NCBI GenBank assembly: GCA_022822905.1
Contig: JAJDYE010000041.1
Location: 62,001-126,000 of the forward strand
From: Acidimicrobiia bacterium
GTDB lineage: Bacteria; Actinomycetota; Acidimicrobiia; Acidimicrobiales; Bin134
Reading direction: 5' to 3'
Length of the DNA stretch: 64,000 nt
Both the position numbers and the translations under genes were made by a program. Within the stretch, counting starts at the first letter, position 1. Every line of letters starts with the position of its first letter. The notes under the pieces are model-generated. The model searched no databases and was not told the DNA's origin. It saw only the letters and a program-made list of their open reading frames with translations. Below are positions 44,252 to 52,634 of this stretch, one piece after another.

Positions 44252-44287
44252 CCAGCGCAAAGGCATCGGGGCGATCAACAACCTGGG

Positions 44288-44360
44288 AGCGGATGACCGG
44301 GCTCGAACCGGCGACCTACACCTTGGCAAGGTGTCGCTCTACCAACTGAGCTACATCCGC
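44288..44360 (-). tRNA. tRNA-Gly (GCC)
   Basis: 73 nt on the minus strand: acceptor GCGGATG/CATCCGC, D-arm TAGCTCAGTTGGTAGAGC, anticodon arm ACACC-TTGCCAA-GGTGT with anticodon GCC, T-arm GCCGG-TTCGAGC-CCGGT. CCA not encoded. Confidence 0.95.
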
Positions 44361-44409
44361 AGGACGGCCCAGCATAGCAAGCCGCCGCTGGGACACTCAC
44401 AGCAATAGA

Positions 44410-45012
44410 TCAGCTGCCCGCCGCCTCCAGAAGGGCTGCGGCACGCGGGTTCAACTCCAAGTCTTGGGCGATGCGGCGAGCGGAGGGGCTCATCTTTACC
44501 AAGGTCTTGGCCAGCACTTCGGTCATGTGGTCGTCGCCCAGCTTGTCGGCCAACTCATCGAACTGGGTTTGGAGGAACACCAGGCACAGGGCGTCCTCAT
44601 GGGTCTGCACCCGGGGGTCGGTGCTCAGTCCTTTCTTGGTCACGATGGCCGACACATCGGCGGCAAAATCATCGTCATAGCCAGCCGCGATGACGATGTC
44701 GGCCACCTCGGCGGCATGGCGCTTGCCCTGCGCGGCCCGCCATCGCAGGTAGCCAGCCCTCCCCTCGGGATAGTCGGTGCGGGGAAGCGCCCAGCGCCGC
44801 AGGTGATGGGCCCGGGCCGCCACCTGCTGGGCATCGTCGGCATCGGGGTCGAGGCGCTGCACCCATTCGGTCATCATCTCGGCGTGGGCCTGCTCCTTGG
44901 GCCGGACCGCGCTGCCCACCACGATGGTGTGGGGATCGTCGGCGTTGGCTGCGTCGACAGCTGCCAACGCGGCGCTGAGCCGTGAACTCGGAGATTTGGT
45001 GTCAGTGCCCAC
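44410..45012 (-). CDS. DUF4202 family protein
   Basis: 200 aa. RLSAALAAVDAANADDP, AHAEMMTEWVQRL, AARAHHLRRWALPRTDYPEGRAGYLRWRAA and HEDALCLVFLQTQFDELADKLG are the conserved blocks of DUF4202, an all-helical family with conserved His and Asp residues reminiscent of HD-type metal sites. Function unknown. GTG or ATG start: the ATG at 45012 lies 9 bp after the preceding stop, so it forms a run with the small gene upstream. Confidence 0.85.
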   Translation of the reverse strand: MGTDTKSPSSRLSAALAAVDAANADDPHTIVVGSAVRPKEQAHAEMMTEWVQRLDPDADDAQQVAARAHHLRRWALPRTDYPEGRAGYLRWRAAQGKRHAAEVADIVIAAGYDDDFAADVSAIVTKKGLSTDPRVQTHEDALCLVFLQTQFDELADKLGDDHMTEVLAKTLVKMSPSARRIAQDLELNPRAAALLEAAGS

Positions 45013-45021
45013 GCTTGCCGT

Positions 45022-45249
45022 TCAGGAATCGGCGGGAGGGCGCAGGTCCACCCGCAGAACCAGAAAACCGTCTTCGATGGCGGCGACCGCGTCGCCGATG
45101 ATGGCGAAGTCCTGGAAGTCTTCCTGGGCCCGTCGGATGAACAGGGTCCGTTCCTCACCACCAACCGGCGGCAGCGTGCGATTCCTCACTGCCTCAGCCC
45201 GCTCCCGGAACCGAGTGATCATCGCCTCCACGTCCAGTTCGTCGGCCAT
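45022..45249 (-). CDS. Small conserved protein of unknown function
   Basis: 75 aa from ATG 45249, which overlaps the upstream stop by one base (TGATG). MADELDVEAMITRFRERAEAVRNR is an amphipathic helix, followed by GEERTLFIRRAQEDFQDFAIIGDAVAAIEDGFLVLRVDLRPP, alternating hydrophobic strands. No motif. Coupled to a membrane protein upstream and DUF4202 downstream. Confidence 0.6.
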   Translation of the reverse strand: MADELDVEAMITRFRERAEAVRNRTLPPVGGEERTLFIRRAQEDFQDFAIIGDAVAAIEDGFLVLRVDLRPPADS

Positions 45250-45560
45250 CACCTGAGCGTATCGTCTGCCTCGGAGCTGTCCGACGAATCGGCACGACCC
45301 CGCCGCGGACTGTCGCCGGCGCGCACCCAGTAGACGAAAGTGCCCAACAGGGCGATCACAGCTACCGCAATCAGCAGAGCCATCACCAGCCGGATTTCGT
45401 CGTCGGAGTCGGATGGCGACGGAATCGACCCGGTGTCGGGCTGTTCGACCTGGGCGATCGGTTCCGACGACGCCGTTGCTCCGGCAGTCGAGCCCAGCGC
45501 GACCATTCCCCACAGAGTGAGCAGGAATAGCGCCCCAACCAGCAGCACCTTCGCACGCAC
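45249..45560 (-). CDS. Small two-helix membrane protein
   Basis: 103 aa from GTG 45560; the longer frame to 45683 overlaps the glycosylase gene. VRAKVLLVGALFLLTLWGMVALGSTAG is a signal-anchor or cleavable signal peptide, then a Ser/Asp/Pro linker, then the membrane helix IRLVMALLIAVAVIALLGTFVYWVRAG and a charged Ser/Asp tail. Topology suggests a short extracellular loop. Unknown role; TGATG coupling to the next gene. Confidence 0.6.
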   Translation of the reverse strand: MRAKVLLVGALFLLTLWGMVALGSTAGATASSEPIAQVEQPDTGSIPSPSDSDDEIRLVMALLIAVAVIALLGTFVYWVRAGDSPRRGRADSSDSSEADDTLR

Positions 45561-45601
45561 GGTACCCAGTCTCGCGCGACATCTCGGCGCGGCAAGACCG
45601 G

Positions 45602-46399
45602 TCACTTCTGGTGTTGGGGACAGGAATAGGTGGTGCGCCCGCCGATGGTCCGCCGATCCAAGAACTCCCCGTCTCGGGGGCATGAGCCGCCCCGGACTCT
45701 GGCGTGGTGGAGATCGCCGGTGTGCGACCCTCCCCGCTCGGCCAACTCGGCCACCGTGAACCTGATGCTCTCAGCCAGCCGCTTCGTCTCGGACTCGCCC
45801 AGCGATCCCGCCTCCCGGGCCGGATTGAGCCCCGTTCGCCACAGGATCTCGTCCACCAGCAGGTTGCCCAAGCCGGCCACCCGGTGCTGGTCGAGCAGTC
45901 GGGCCTTCAGCGCGGTGCGGCTCCCCTCCAGGGCGGCCGCCAGTTGTTCCGTGGCGAGATTGAAGGCATCGGGGCCGAGGCGGGCATCATCGGGATTGAG
46001 CTCTACGCCGCCCAGGCGCCGGGGATCGACAATGACCAGGGTTCCGTGGTCGTGGAAGCCCAGTTCGAATCGGCGCCACTCGGGAAGGACCCGGGCGCTG
46101 GAGTACTCCAGTTTCTCGATCACCGCGTGATCGTCCACCACCAGCCTCCCGGTCATTCCGAACCGCAGGCCCAGCACGGCGCGGGCCGAACCGCCGGGAT
46201 CGCCGAAGTCCATCATCAGGAGCTTGCCCGTGCGGCGTACCGCCACAACCGTTTGGCCATCCAAGGCCAAGCCCAGCGCGGCGGCATCCGCGCCTCCCTT
46301 GATGAACCAATCGTCGGGAGCATGCACTGTGGCAACCGTGCGGCCCACCGTGCTGGCGGCAGCCCGGCGGTAAAACTCGACCTCGATGATCTCAGGCAG
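45602..46399 (-). CDS. Fpg/Nei-family DNA glycosylase, probable CTG start
   Basis: 265 aa if translation begins at the CTG at 46397-46399, giving MPEIIEVEFYRR, which supplies the obligatory N-terminal Pro2 nucleophile and Glu3 of formamidopyrimidine glycosylases; no ATG, GTG or TTG in frame lies between the upstream stop and this codon, and the internal GTG at 46348 would remove the active site. The beta-hairpin Lys is in RTGKLLMMDF, the H2TH region in LDQHRVAGLGNLLVDEILW, and the C-terminal zinc-finger region is CPRDGEFLDRRTIGGRTTYSCPQH. It excises oxidised bases and nicks DNA. It lies 21 bp after the PLP enzyme of the methionine operon. Confidence 0.88.
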   Translation of the reverse strand: MPEIIEVEFYRRAAASTVGRTVATVHAPDDWFIKGGADAAALGLALDGQTVVAVRRTGKLLMMDFGDPGGSARAVLGLRFGMTGRLVVDDHAVIEKLEYSSARVLPEWRRFELGFHDHGTLVIVDPRRLGGVELNPDDARLGPDAFNLATEQLAAALEGSRTALKARLLDQHRVAGLGNLLVDEILWRTGLNPAREAGSLGESETKRLAESIRFTVAELAERGGSHTGDLHHARVRGGSCPRDGEFLDRRTIGGRTTYSCPQHQK

Positions 46400-46420
46400 C
46401 GAACCCGGCCCTTCGTGGCT

Positions 46421-47665
46421 TCAGACCGACTCGGCGGTGGCCTTGTCGGCCGCGTGCAGCAAATCGGCCACCACATCGTCGCTGTGCTCCAAGCCGACCG
46501 ACACCCGGATGGTGCCGGACCCGATGCCGGCGGCCTCCAGCTCCTCAGGCGTTAACCCGGCGTGGGTGGTGGACGCGGAATGGGTGACCAGCGTCTCAGG
46601 GCCGCCCAGCGAGGTGGCGATCTGGGCCAGCTTCACCGCTTCCACGAACCGCTCCCCCGCCTCGTGTCCTCCAGCGAGGTCAAAGGCCAGCAGCCCGCCG
46701 AACATCCGCATCTGGCGCCGGGCCAGATCGTGCTGGGGGTGGGAGGCCAGGCCGGGATAGCGCACCGATTCCACCCCGGGATGGCCCGACAGCGCCTCGG
46801 CCAGCTGCTGGGCGGTGGCGCTCTGGCGCTCCAGGCGAACTCCCAGAGTGCGCAGGCCCCGCAAGCCGTTCATGGCGTCGAACGGAGCGGCGTTGGCCCC
46901 CTGCAAGATGGCGAACCCCCACAACGAGGCGATCAGGTCGGCGCTGCCCGACACCACCCCCAGGGTGGCGTCGTTGTGGCCGCCAAGGCCTTTGGTGGCC
47001 GAGTGCAGGCTCAGGTCCACTCCATAGTCGAGTGGACGGGTGATGCTCGGCGGGGCGAAAGTCGCGTCCACCGCGGTGAACGGGCCACCGATGGCGCCCA
47101 GCTCTTCCAAATCCACCAAATCCAAGCGGGGGTTGGCCGGGGTCTCGGCGAACACCAGCATGGTCTGGCCCGGTCGCACCGCGGCTTGGAAGGCCCCCGG
47201 CTCGGTGCCGTCCACAAAGGTGACCTCGATCCCGAAGCGGGGACACACCGCCTGGAGCAGAAACTGGGTGCCGGAGTAGAGCTGGCGCTGGGCCACGATG
47301 TGGTCGCCCGACGAGCACAGGCCCAAGATCACGCAGCTCACCGCGCCCATGCCCGACGCGAAGGCCCGGGAGGCCTCCGCCCCCTCCAGCTCGGCCATGG
47401 CCTCTTCGAAGGCGGCCACGGTGGGATTGCCGTTGCGGGTGTAGTAGTGGCTCTCGGCTGGATCGAGGGCCATGCGCCGGCCCTCGTCGAGCGAGGGAAT
47501 CCGGAACGTGGTGGTGGGGTGGAGCGAAGGGGCCAACTCGGCCCCGCCAGAGCGCCGACCGGCCAATACGGCCAGGGTGTCGGGGTGGGAGAACCCCGCA
47601 GGATCGGGAGCAGCCACTGTTCTCTGGCTGCTGGCAGCCTCGTCCCAGCCGGTCTCAGCTGACAC
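46421..47665 (-). CDS. Cys/Met-metabolism PLP enzyme (cystathionine gamma-synthase/sulfhydrylase type)
   Basis: 414 aa, GTG start overlapping metX by 11 bp. The PLP lysine is in DLSLHSATKGLGGH (near residue 213); YYTRNGNPT and HPTTTFRIPS near residue 55-85 and ASGMGAVSCV bind cofactor phosphate and substrate. The family makes cystathionine or homocysteine from activated homoserine. With metX upstream and a SAM riboswitch in front, it most likely uses O-acetylhomoserine in methionine synthesis. Which of MetB, MetY or MetZ activity it has cannot be resolved from sequence alone. Confidence 0.87.
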   Translation of the reverse strand: MSAETGWDEAASSQRTVAAPDPAGFSHPDTLAVLAGRRSGGAELAPSLHPTTTFRIPSLDEGRRMALDPAESHYYTRNGNPTVAAFEEAMAELEGAEASRAFASGMGAVSCVILGLCSSGDHIVAQRQLYSGTQFLLQAVCPRFGIEVTFVDGTEPGAFQAAVRPGQTMLVFAETPANPRLDLVDLEELGAIGGPFTAVDATFAPPSITRPLDYGVDLSLHSATKGLGGHNDATLGVVSGSADLIASLWGFAILQGANAAPFDAMNGLRGLRTLGVRLERQSATAQQLAEALSGHPGVESVRYPGLASHPQHDLARRQMRMFGGLLAFDLAGGHEAGERFVEAVKLAQIATSLGGPETLVTHSASTTHAGLTPEELEAAGIGSGTIRVSVGLEHSDDVVADLLHAADKATAESV

Positions 47666-48911
47666 CGCTGCCCACCTTCTCCAAGAAGTCCTTGATGGCC
47701 TGCCCCACCGCCTCCACTTCGAGCAGGAATCCGTCGTGGCCGTGCGGGCTGTCCACCACGGTGTAAACGCATCGGCCGCCGGCCGCCACCACTGCGTCGT
47801 GGAGCTCCACCTGCTGGCGGGGCGGGTACAGGGTGTCGCTGGTGATGCTCAGCGACAGCACCGGCGAGTTGATTCGGGAGACCGCCGCAGCGATGCCGCC
47901 CCGGTCCCGGCCGATGTCGTGCAAGTCCATCACCCGGTTGAGCACCAGGTAGGTGTTGGCGTCGAACCGCTTGACCAGCTTCTCCCCGTGGTAGTCGAGG
48001 TACGACTCCACCTGGAACCGGTCCCACAGGCCGTACACCGAGTGGACGTCGAACAGCTCCCGCCCGAAGCGGTCTTCGAACACCTCGTCGGATCGGTACG
48101 TGATCTGGGCCAGCGACCGGGCGATGGCTAGCCCGGCATGGGGGCCTTGTCCGGGCGGGTTGTCGTAGTAGTCGCCCCCCTGCCAGTTGGGGTCTAGCGC
48201 CAGGGCGGTGCGCCCCACCGCCGACCAGCCGATCTGCTGGGCGCTGGCCGCCATGCACCCGGCCAACGAGCACACCGAGCTCACCCGGTCGGGGAACATC
48301 ACGCCCCACTCCAGGGCCTGCATGGCCCCCATAGACCCGCCAACTACGGTCAGCCACCGCCGCACGCCCAGATGGTCGGCCAACCGGCGCTGGGTGCGCA
48401 CAATGTCGCGCACCGTCACCGTGGGGAACGACGAGCCGTAGGCGGTGCCGGTGTCAGGATTGGGCGAAGCCGGGCCGGTGGTGCCCTGACAGCCGCCCAG
48501 CACGTTGGCGCACACCACGTACAGCTCGTTGGTATCCAAAACCTTGCCGGGGCCGACCATCTCTCCCCACCAGCCGGGGGTGGAGTGGCCGTGGCCCGCT
48601 TCGCCGGCCACATGGGAGTCGCCGGTGAGGGCGTGGCAGATCAGCACCGCATTGGAGCCGTCGGGGGCCAACTGCCCCCACGTCTCGTAGGCCAGGGTCA
48701 CTTCGCGCAGCGCTCCGCCGCCCTCCAGCTCGAAGGAGTGGGGGCGGTCGAGGGTGAAGAACTGCCGATTGCCAGGGGGGTCGCCGGGCCGCCACGCGCC
48801 GGTCACCGGCAAATCGGCGCTGTAGCCCCGAGGGTGGACCGGCGGGCGCTGGTCATCGACCGGCGCGGTGGGAGGTCTCTGCTCGCGATTGCGGTTCTTG
48901 CCTGTTCGCAT
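47655..48911 (-). CDS. metX: Homoserine O-acetyltransferase
   Basis: 418 aa, ATG with AAGGGAGG upstream. Alpha/beta hydrolase fold acyltransferase: nucleophile Ser in VVGGSMGAMQALEW (near residue 175), acid and base in ITSDTLYPP and DSPHGHDGFL near the C-terminus. HALTGDSHVAG and GWWGEMVGPGKVLDTN are MetX signatures. It transfers acetyl from acetyl-CoA to homoserine, the first committed step of methionine synthesis. The first 35 residues are a charged extension. Regulated by the riboswitch in its 5' leader. Confidence 0.94.
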   Translation of the reverse strand: MRTGKNRNREQRPPTAPVDDQRPPVHPRGYSADLPVTGAWRPGDPPGNRQFFTLDRPHSFELEGGGALREVTLAYETWGQLAPDGSNAVLICHALTGDSHVAGEAGHGHSTPGWWGEMVGPGKVLDTNELYVVCANVLGGCQGTTGPASPNPDTGTAYGSSFPTVTVRDIVRTQRRLADHLGVRRWLTVVGGSMGAMQALEWGVMFPDRVSSVCSLAGCMAASAQQIGWSAVGRTALALDPNWQGGDYYDNPPGQGPHAGLAIARSLAQITYRSDEVFEDRFGRELFDVHSVYGLWDRFQVESYLDYHGEKLVKRFDANTYLVLNRVMDLHDIGRDRGGIAAAVSRINSPVLSLSITSDTLYPPRQQVELHDAVVAAGGRCVYTVVDSPHGHDGFLLEVEAVGQAIKDFLEKVGSGVS

Positions 48912-48978
48912 GGTCCTCCCTTCGTCTGTCTAGGGGAGGGCCACCGCTGGCACAGCGGCATGGCACGGACACTTGGTT

Positions 48979-48999
48979 GCCTCTGTCCGAGCCAGAGGC
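48979..48999 (-). terminator. Hairpin in expression platform of metX leader
   Basis: Just after the aptamer, GCCTCTG and CAGAGGC form a 7-bp stem around GCTCGGA on the minus strand. There is no U-tract, so control of translation or Rho access seems more likely than simple termination. A second hairpin CCGCTG/CAGCGG follows before the Shine-Dalgarno. Confidence 0.4.
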
Positions 49000-49000
49000 C

Positions 49001-49101
49001 ACATCCCCCGCTGAAGCGGGCGAGCACCTTGGGTGTCCCTCCCAGGTTGCTGGACCCTCCGTCCGAGCACACTGACTCGGGCGGCGAGCCGCTCTCGATG
49101 T
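49001..49101 (-). ncRNA. SAM-I type (S-box) riboswitch
   Basis: The minus strand 90-190 nt upstream of metX has the S-box core in order: P1 ACATC pairing with GATGT at the two ends, GAGAGCGGC, the GGGTCCAGCAACC block, the AAGGTGCTC block and P4 CCCGC-TTCA-GCGGG. These are the invariant elements of SAM-I aptamers, with a longer-than-usual P2 (GCCG...GTGCTCGGAC). SAM binding should shut down metX and the PLP gene. SAM-IV is the common class in some actinobacteria, but the AAGGTGCT plus P4 order favours SAM-I. Confidence 0.8.
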
Positions 49102-49158
49102 ACCCCACAAGGGTAGTGGGGCTCGGTTCTCAGACTCAACCTTTTTCGGTTCGAGGTC

Positions 49159-50325
49159 TCAGACGGGCTCGACCACCGGATCCCACCGGTCGAGCGCATC
49201 GAGCCTGTCGTCGTTGGAGAACATCTCCACGATGGGCACGTCCAGCGACAGGCGGCGCTGGAGCCGCTTGACCTCCAACTCCTCATTCCACAGCGACAAC
49301 GTGACGGCCATCCCCGACTCTCCGGCCCGGGCGGTGCGCCCCGAGCGGTGCAGATAGGTCTTGTGGTCGGGCGGCGGGTCGTAGTGGATCACCACGTCCA
49401 CATCGTCGATGTGGAGCCCACGGGCGGCCACGTCGGTGGCCACCAGCGCCTGGATCTCGCCGGACATGAACCGGGCCAGCGAGTGCTCCCGGGCCTTCTG
49501 GCGGAGGTCGCCGTGGATGGGCTCAGCCCGCACGTTCTCGGCTTTGAGCTTGCGGCTGAGGCGATCGCACCCATGACGGGTGGCGGAGAACACCAGCGTG
49601 CGCTTGGAGGCCCGGATGATGGCCGCGGCCACCTTGACCTTGTCCATCTGGTGGACGGCCACAAACCGATGCTGCATCTCGTCCACCGTCACCTGTCGGG
49701 ACTGGACCTCGTGGCGAACCGGCTTGTTCTGGTAGCGACGGACCAGGGCATCCACCACCCCGTCGAGGGTGGCGGAGAACAGCATGGTCTGGTGGCGGGC
49801 CTCCACATGGCGCAGAATCCACTCCACCTGGGGCAAGAACCCCATGTCGGCCATGCGATCAGCCTCGTCCACCACCACGATCTCCAGCTTGGCCACCGAC
49901 ACTGCTTTGCGGTCGATCAGATCGATGAGCCGTCCGGGGGTGGCCACGATGATGTCCAAACCGGAGTTGATCTTCTTGATCTGGGCCTCGATGGGGGCCC
50001 CGCCGTAGACCGGGGCCAGATCGAGGTTGCGGCACCGGGCCAGCGGACGCAGCTCCTTGGCCACCTGCACGGCCAGCTCCCGGGTGGGAACCAGGATCAG
50101 GCCGCGCACCCAGTGGGAGTCGGCCCGGGACAGGTTCTCCACCAGGGGCAGGCCGAAGGCCAGGGTCTTGCCCGAGCCGGTTTTGGCCTTGCCGCACACG
50201 TCCAAGCCGGCGAGCGCGTCGGGGATGGTGAGAGCTTGAATGGGAAACGGGATCTCAATGCCCCGTTCTTTGAGCGAGGCCACCAGGTCTGAGGCCACGC
50301 CCAAAACGCGGAATTCTTCTGTCAT
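49159..50325 (-). CDS. DEAD-box RNA helicase
   Basis: 388 aa, close to the minimal core. Q-motif with PIQALTIP, Walker A AKTGSGKT, PTRELAVQ, VVDEADRM (the DEAD box), FSATLDG, and in domain 2 VFSATRHGCD, ATDVAARGLHIDDVD and HRSGRTARAG are all present. It unwinds short RNA duplexes using ATP. The C-terminal extension is short, without a specific RNA-binding domain such as DbpA. Typical roles are ribosome assembly or cold adaptation. Confidence 0.93.
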   Translation of the reverse strand: MTEEFRVLGVASDLVASLKERGIEIPFPIQALTIPDALAGLDVCGKAKTGSGKTLAFGLPLVENLSRADSHWVRGLILVPTRELAVQVAKELRPLARCRNLDLAPVYGGAPIEAQIKKINSGLDIIVATPGRLIDLIDRKAVSVAKLEIVVVDEADRMADMGFLPQVEWILRHVEARHQTMLFSATLDGVVDALVRRYQNKPVRHEVQSRQVTVDEMQHRFVAVHQMDKVKVAAAIIRASKRTLVFSATRHGCDRLSRKLKAENVRAEPIHGDLRQKAREHSLARFMSGEIQALVATDVAARGLHIDDVDVVIHYDPPPDHKTYLHRSGRTARAGESGMAVTLSLWNEELEVKRLQRRLSLDVPIVEMFSNDDRLDALDRWDPVVEPV

Positions 50326-50388
50326 CTATGAGTGGGGCGGCGGAAGGAAGCGGAATGATCGCCAGCCCGCCCTATAAGGATACCGGGT

Positions 50389-51327
50389 TTAGGTCTCCAA
50401 AGAGATGTTTTCCGGCTCTTCGGGAACCGCTTCATCGGACTCAGGCTCTTCGGGAACCGCTTCGCCGGCCTCGGGCTCTTCGGGGGTCGACTCATCCGAC
50501 TCGGGCTCGCCATCGTCGGCTCGACCCCAGAACAGGTAGGCCACCGATCCGATGATCAGGACCAGCATCACCCAGATGTTCACCCGCACCCCGGCCAACT
50601 CGCTGGCGAAGTCCACCCTGATGAACTCGATCCACAACCGCCCAAGGGAGTACCCCAGCACGTACAGCCCGAAAAGGCGGCCCGGCTTCAGCGTGAAGCG
50701 CTTGCCCACCCACAGCAAGGCCCCGACCAGCGCCAGGTTCCAGATGCACTCGTACAAGAAGGTTGGGTGGAAGGTGTCGTCGTCGAGGTATTGCAGCCGG
50801 CGGTGTTCAGGATCGATCTCCAGTGCCCATGGCAGGTCGGTGGGCCGCCCGTACAGCTCCTGATTGAACCAGTTGCCCCATCGACCGATGGCTTGGCCCA
50901 GGGGAAGGGCGGGGGCCGCCGAGTCGGCAATCTCGGACAACGGGATGCCCTTTTGGCGGGCGTACACCCACATGACGGCGGCGGCCACGGCGACCGCGCC
51001 GGGTATGCCCAAGCCGCCCTCCCATATCTGCCAGACCTCGCCCCAATTGCCCTGGTAGGTCTTCCAATCGGTGATTACGTGGTAGATCCGTGATCCGATC
51101 AGCCCGGCGATTACCGCCCACACCGTGATCGAACTGGCCAGCTCCGGGGAATGGCCCCGCTGGGTGAACCGCCTGTGGAACAGCCAAGCGGCGGCCAAGA
51201 CGCCGAGGGCAATCATCAGGCCGTAGGCCCGCAGTTCCAAAGAGCCGATATCCAGGCTGCTTGAGCCCGGACTGGGAATCGCTGCTGGCATCACCCATCC
51301 ACTCTGCCACACGGCGATCCCGTTCAC
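50389..51327 (-). CDS. lgt: Prolipoprotein diacylglyceryl transferase
   Basis: 312 aa; ATG at 51291 (residue 13) is an alternative start. Seven membrane segments and the Lgt signature GRWGNWFNQELYG (near residue 147) with YVLGYSLGRLWIEFIR near the sixth helix. It transfers diacylglycerol from phosphatidylglycerol to the Cys of lipoprotein precursors, such as the two predicted in this window. The C-terminus has an acidic tail of repeated EAVPEEPE units (residues 275-310), a common feature of actinobacterial Lgt but unusually repetitive here. Confidence 0.92.
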   Translation of the reverse strand: MNGIAVWQSGWVMPAAIPSPGSSSLDIGSLELRAYGLMIALGVLAAAWLFHRRFTQRGHSPELASSITVWAVIAGLIGSRIYHVITDWKTYQGNWGEVWQIWEGGLGIPGAVAVAAAVMWVYARQKGIPLSEIADSAAPALPLGQAIGRWGNWFNQELYGRPTDLPWALEIDPEHRRLQYLDDDTFHPTFLYECIWNLALVGALLWVGKRFTLKPGRLFGLYVLGYSLGRLWIEFIRVDFASELAGVRVNIWVMLVLIIGSVAYLFWGRADDGEPESDESTPEEPEAGEAVPEEPESDEAVPEEPENISLET

Positions 51328-51365
51328 TTGTCCCAGACCTCGGGCGATCTGATTAGATTCTCCCC

Positions 51366-51821
51366 ATGATCGACAGCGCGCGACAGATAGAAAATCTGAT
51401 GTACACCTACGCCGAGCGGATCGATGCCGGCAACCTGGAGGGGGTGGCCGACCTGTTCGCCGACGGGCGCATCCGCGCTGCCCCCGACACGCCGTTCGAG
51501 CAGACGGTTGTCGGACGCGACGCAGTGCTGGTCATGTACCAGAATTCAACCCGCATCTACCCATGCGGCACCCCTCGCACCAAGCATGTGACCACCAACG
51601 CCATCATCGAGACCGATGACGACGCCGGTGCAGGGTCGGCTCGCTCCTATTACACCGTCTTCCAGCAGCTCGACGACTTCCCGCTCCAATCCATCATCAC
51701 CGGCCGCTACCACGACACCTTCCACCGCATCGATGGGAAGTGGTGCTTTGACACCCGAATCATGCTGGTAGACCAGATGGGCGACCTGAGCCGCCACCTG
51801 CTGTTCGAGTTAGACCAGTAG
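51366..51821 (+). CDS. SnoaL-like NTF2-fold protein
   Basis: 151 aa. QIENLMYTYAERIDAGNLEGVADLFADGRI and VTTNAIIETDDD follow the SnoaL_4 pattern of cone-shaped NTF2-like enzymes and binding proteins; the C-terminus WCFDTRIMLVDQMGDLSRHLL completes the sheet. Members include dehydratases and dioxygenase subunits. Four bases before the SDR gene, so it is probably part of an operon that degrades a small molecule. Catalytic residues cannot be assigned. Confidence 0.8.
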   Translation: MIDSARQIENLMYTYAERIDAGNLEGVADLFADGRIRAAPDTPFEQTVVGRDAVLVMYQNSTRIYPCGTPRTKHVTTNAIIETDDDAGAGSARSYYTVFQQLDDFPLQSIITGRYHDTFHRIDGKWCFDTRIMLVDQMGDLSRHLLFELDQ

Positions 51822-51824
51822 CCC

Positions 51825-52619
51825 TTGACCTCCGCGACCGATCTCACCCCCGCCAACCTGTTCGGCCTCGACGACAAGATCGCCCTGGTTACCGGGGGCG
51901 GACGGGGCATCGGGGCCATGATTGCCGAAGGCCTATTGGGCGCGGGCGCCCGGGTGGTCATCTCCTCCCGTCGACAAGACCAGCTCGATGAGGCGGTTGA
52001 GGAGCTGTCGGGCATCGGCCCCGTGGAGGCCATCGCCGCCGATCTGTCCACCGAGCAGGGGTGCGAGGGGTTGGCCGAAGCAATGGCCGAGCGCACCGAT
52101 CGGCTGGACATCCTCATCAACAATGCCGGGGCCACCTGGGGGGCGCCGATGCGGGAATTCCCCGACTCGGCTTGGGACAAGGTGATGAACCTCAATGTGA
52201 AGGGGGTATTCCAACTCACCGTGGCTCTGCTCCCCCTTCTGGAGGCGGCGGCCACCCCCGAAGACCCCGCCCGGGTGATCAATCTGGGCTCGATTCAGGG
52301 GCTCCAGGCCCCCGACATCGAGAACTACTCGTACTCGGCCAGCAAGGCCGCGGTTCACCACATGACCCGGGTGCTGGCCAAGAAGCTTGGGCCCAGCCAC
52401 ATCACAGTCAACGCCATTGCCCCAGGGGCGTTCTACACCAAGATGATGGCCCAAACCCTGGACAATTTCGGCGATGAGATCGCGGCGGCCACCGCTTTGG
52501 GACGGCTGGGGCAGCCTGAGGACATGGCCGGAGCGGCGATTTTCCTCTCGGGGCGGGGCGGGTCGTATCTCACCGGCGCGGTCATCCCGGTGGACGGCGG
52601 CTACGCCACCACCCTTTAG
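51825..52619 (+). CDS. SDR-family oxidoreductase
   Basis: 264 aa, TTG start. NAD(P)-binding TGGGRGIG near residue 23-30, NNAGATWG near 99, and catalytic Ser in NLGSIQG, Tyr-x-x-x-Lys in YSYSASKAAVH; C-terminal TGAVIPVDGGYATTL. Classical short-chain dehydrogenase, resembling FabG/2-deoxygluconate dehydrogenase types; acts on a keto or hydroxy group. Sits between SnoaL-like and BKACE genes. Confidence 0.93.
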   Translation: MTSATDLTPANLFGLDDKIALVTGGGRGIGAMIAEGLLGAGARVVISSRRQDQLDEAVEELSGIGPVEAIAADLSTEQGCEGLAEAMAERTDRLDILINNAGATWGAPMREFPDSAWDKVMNLNVKGVFQLTVALLPLLEAAATPEDPARVINLGSIQGLQAPDIENYSYSASKAAVHHMTRVLAKKLGPSHITVNAIAPGAFYTKMMAQTLDNFGDEIAAATALGRLGQPEDMAGAAIFLSGRGGSYLTGAVIPVDGGYATTL

Positions 52620-52634
52620 GCAGAGTGGTTGCCC

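Noticed and set aside
46562..47662. 366-codon plus-strand frame
   Set aside because: Mirror of the PLP enzyme gene.
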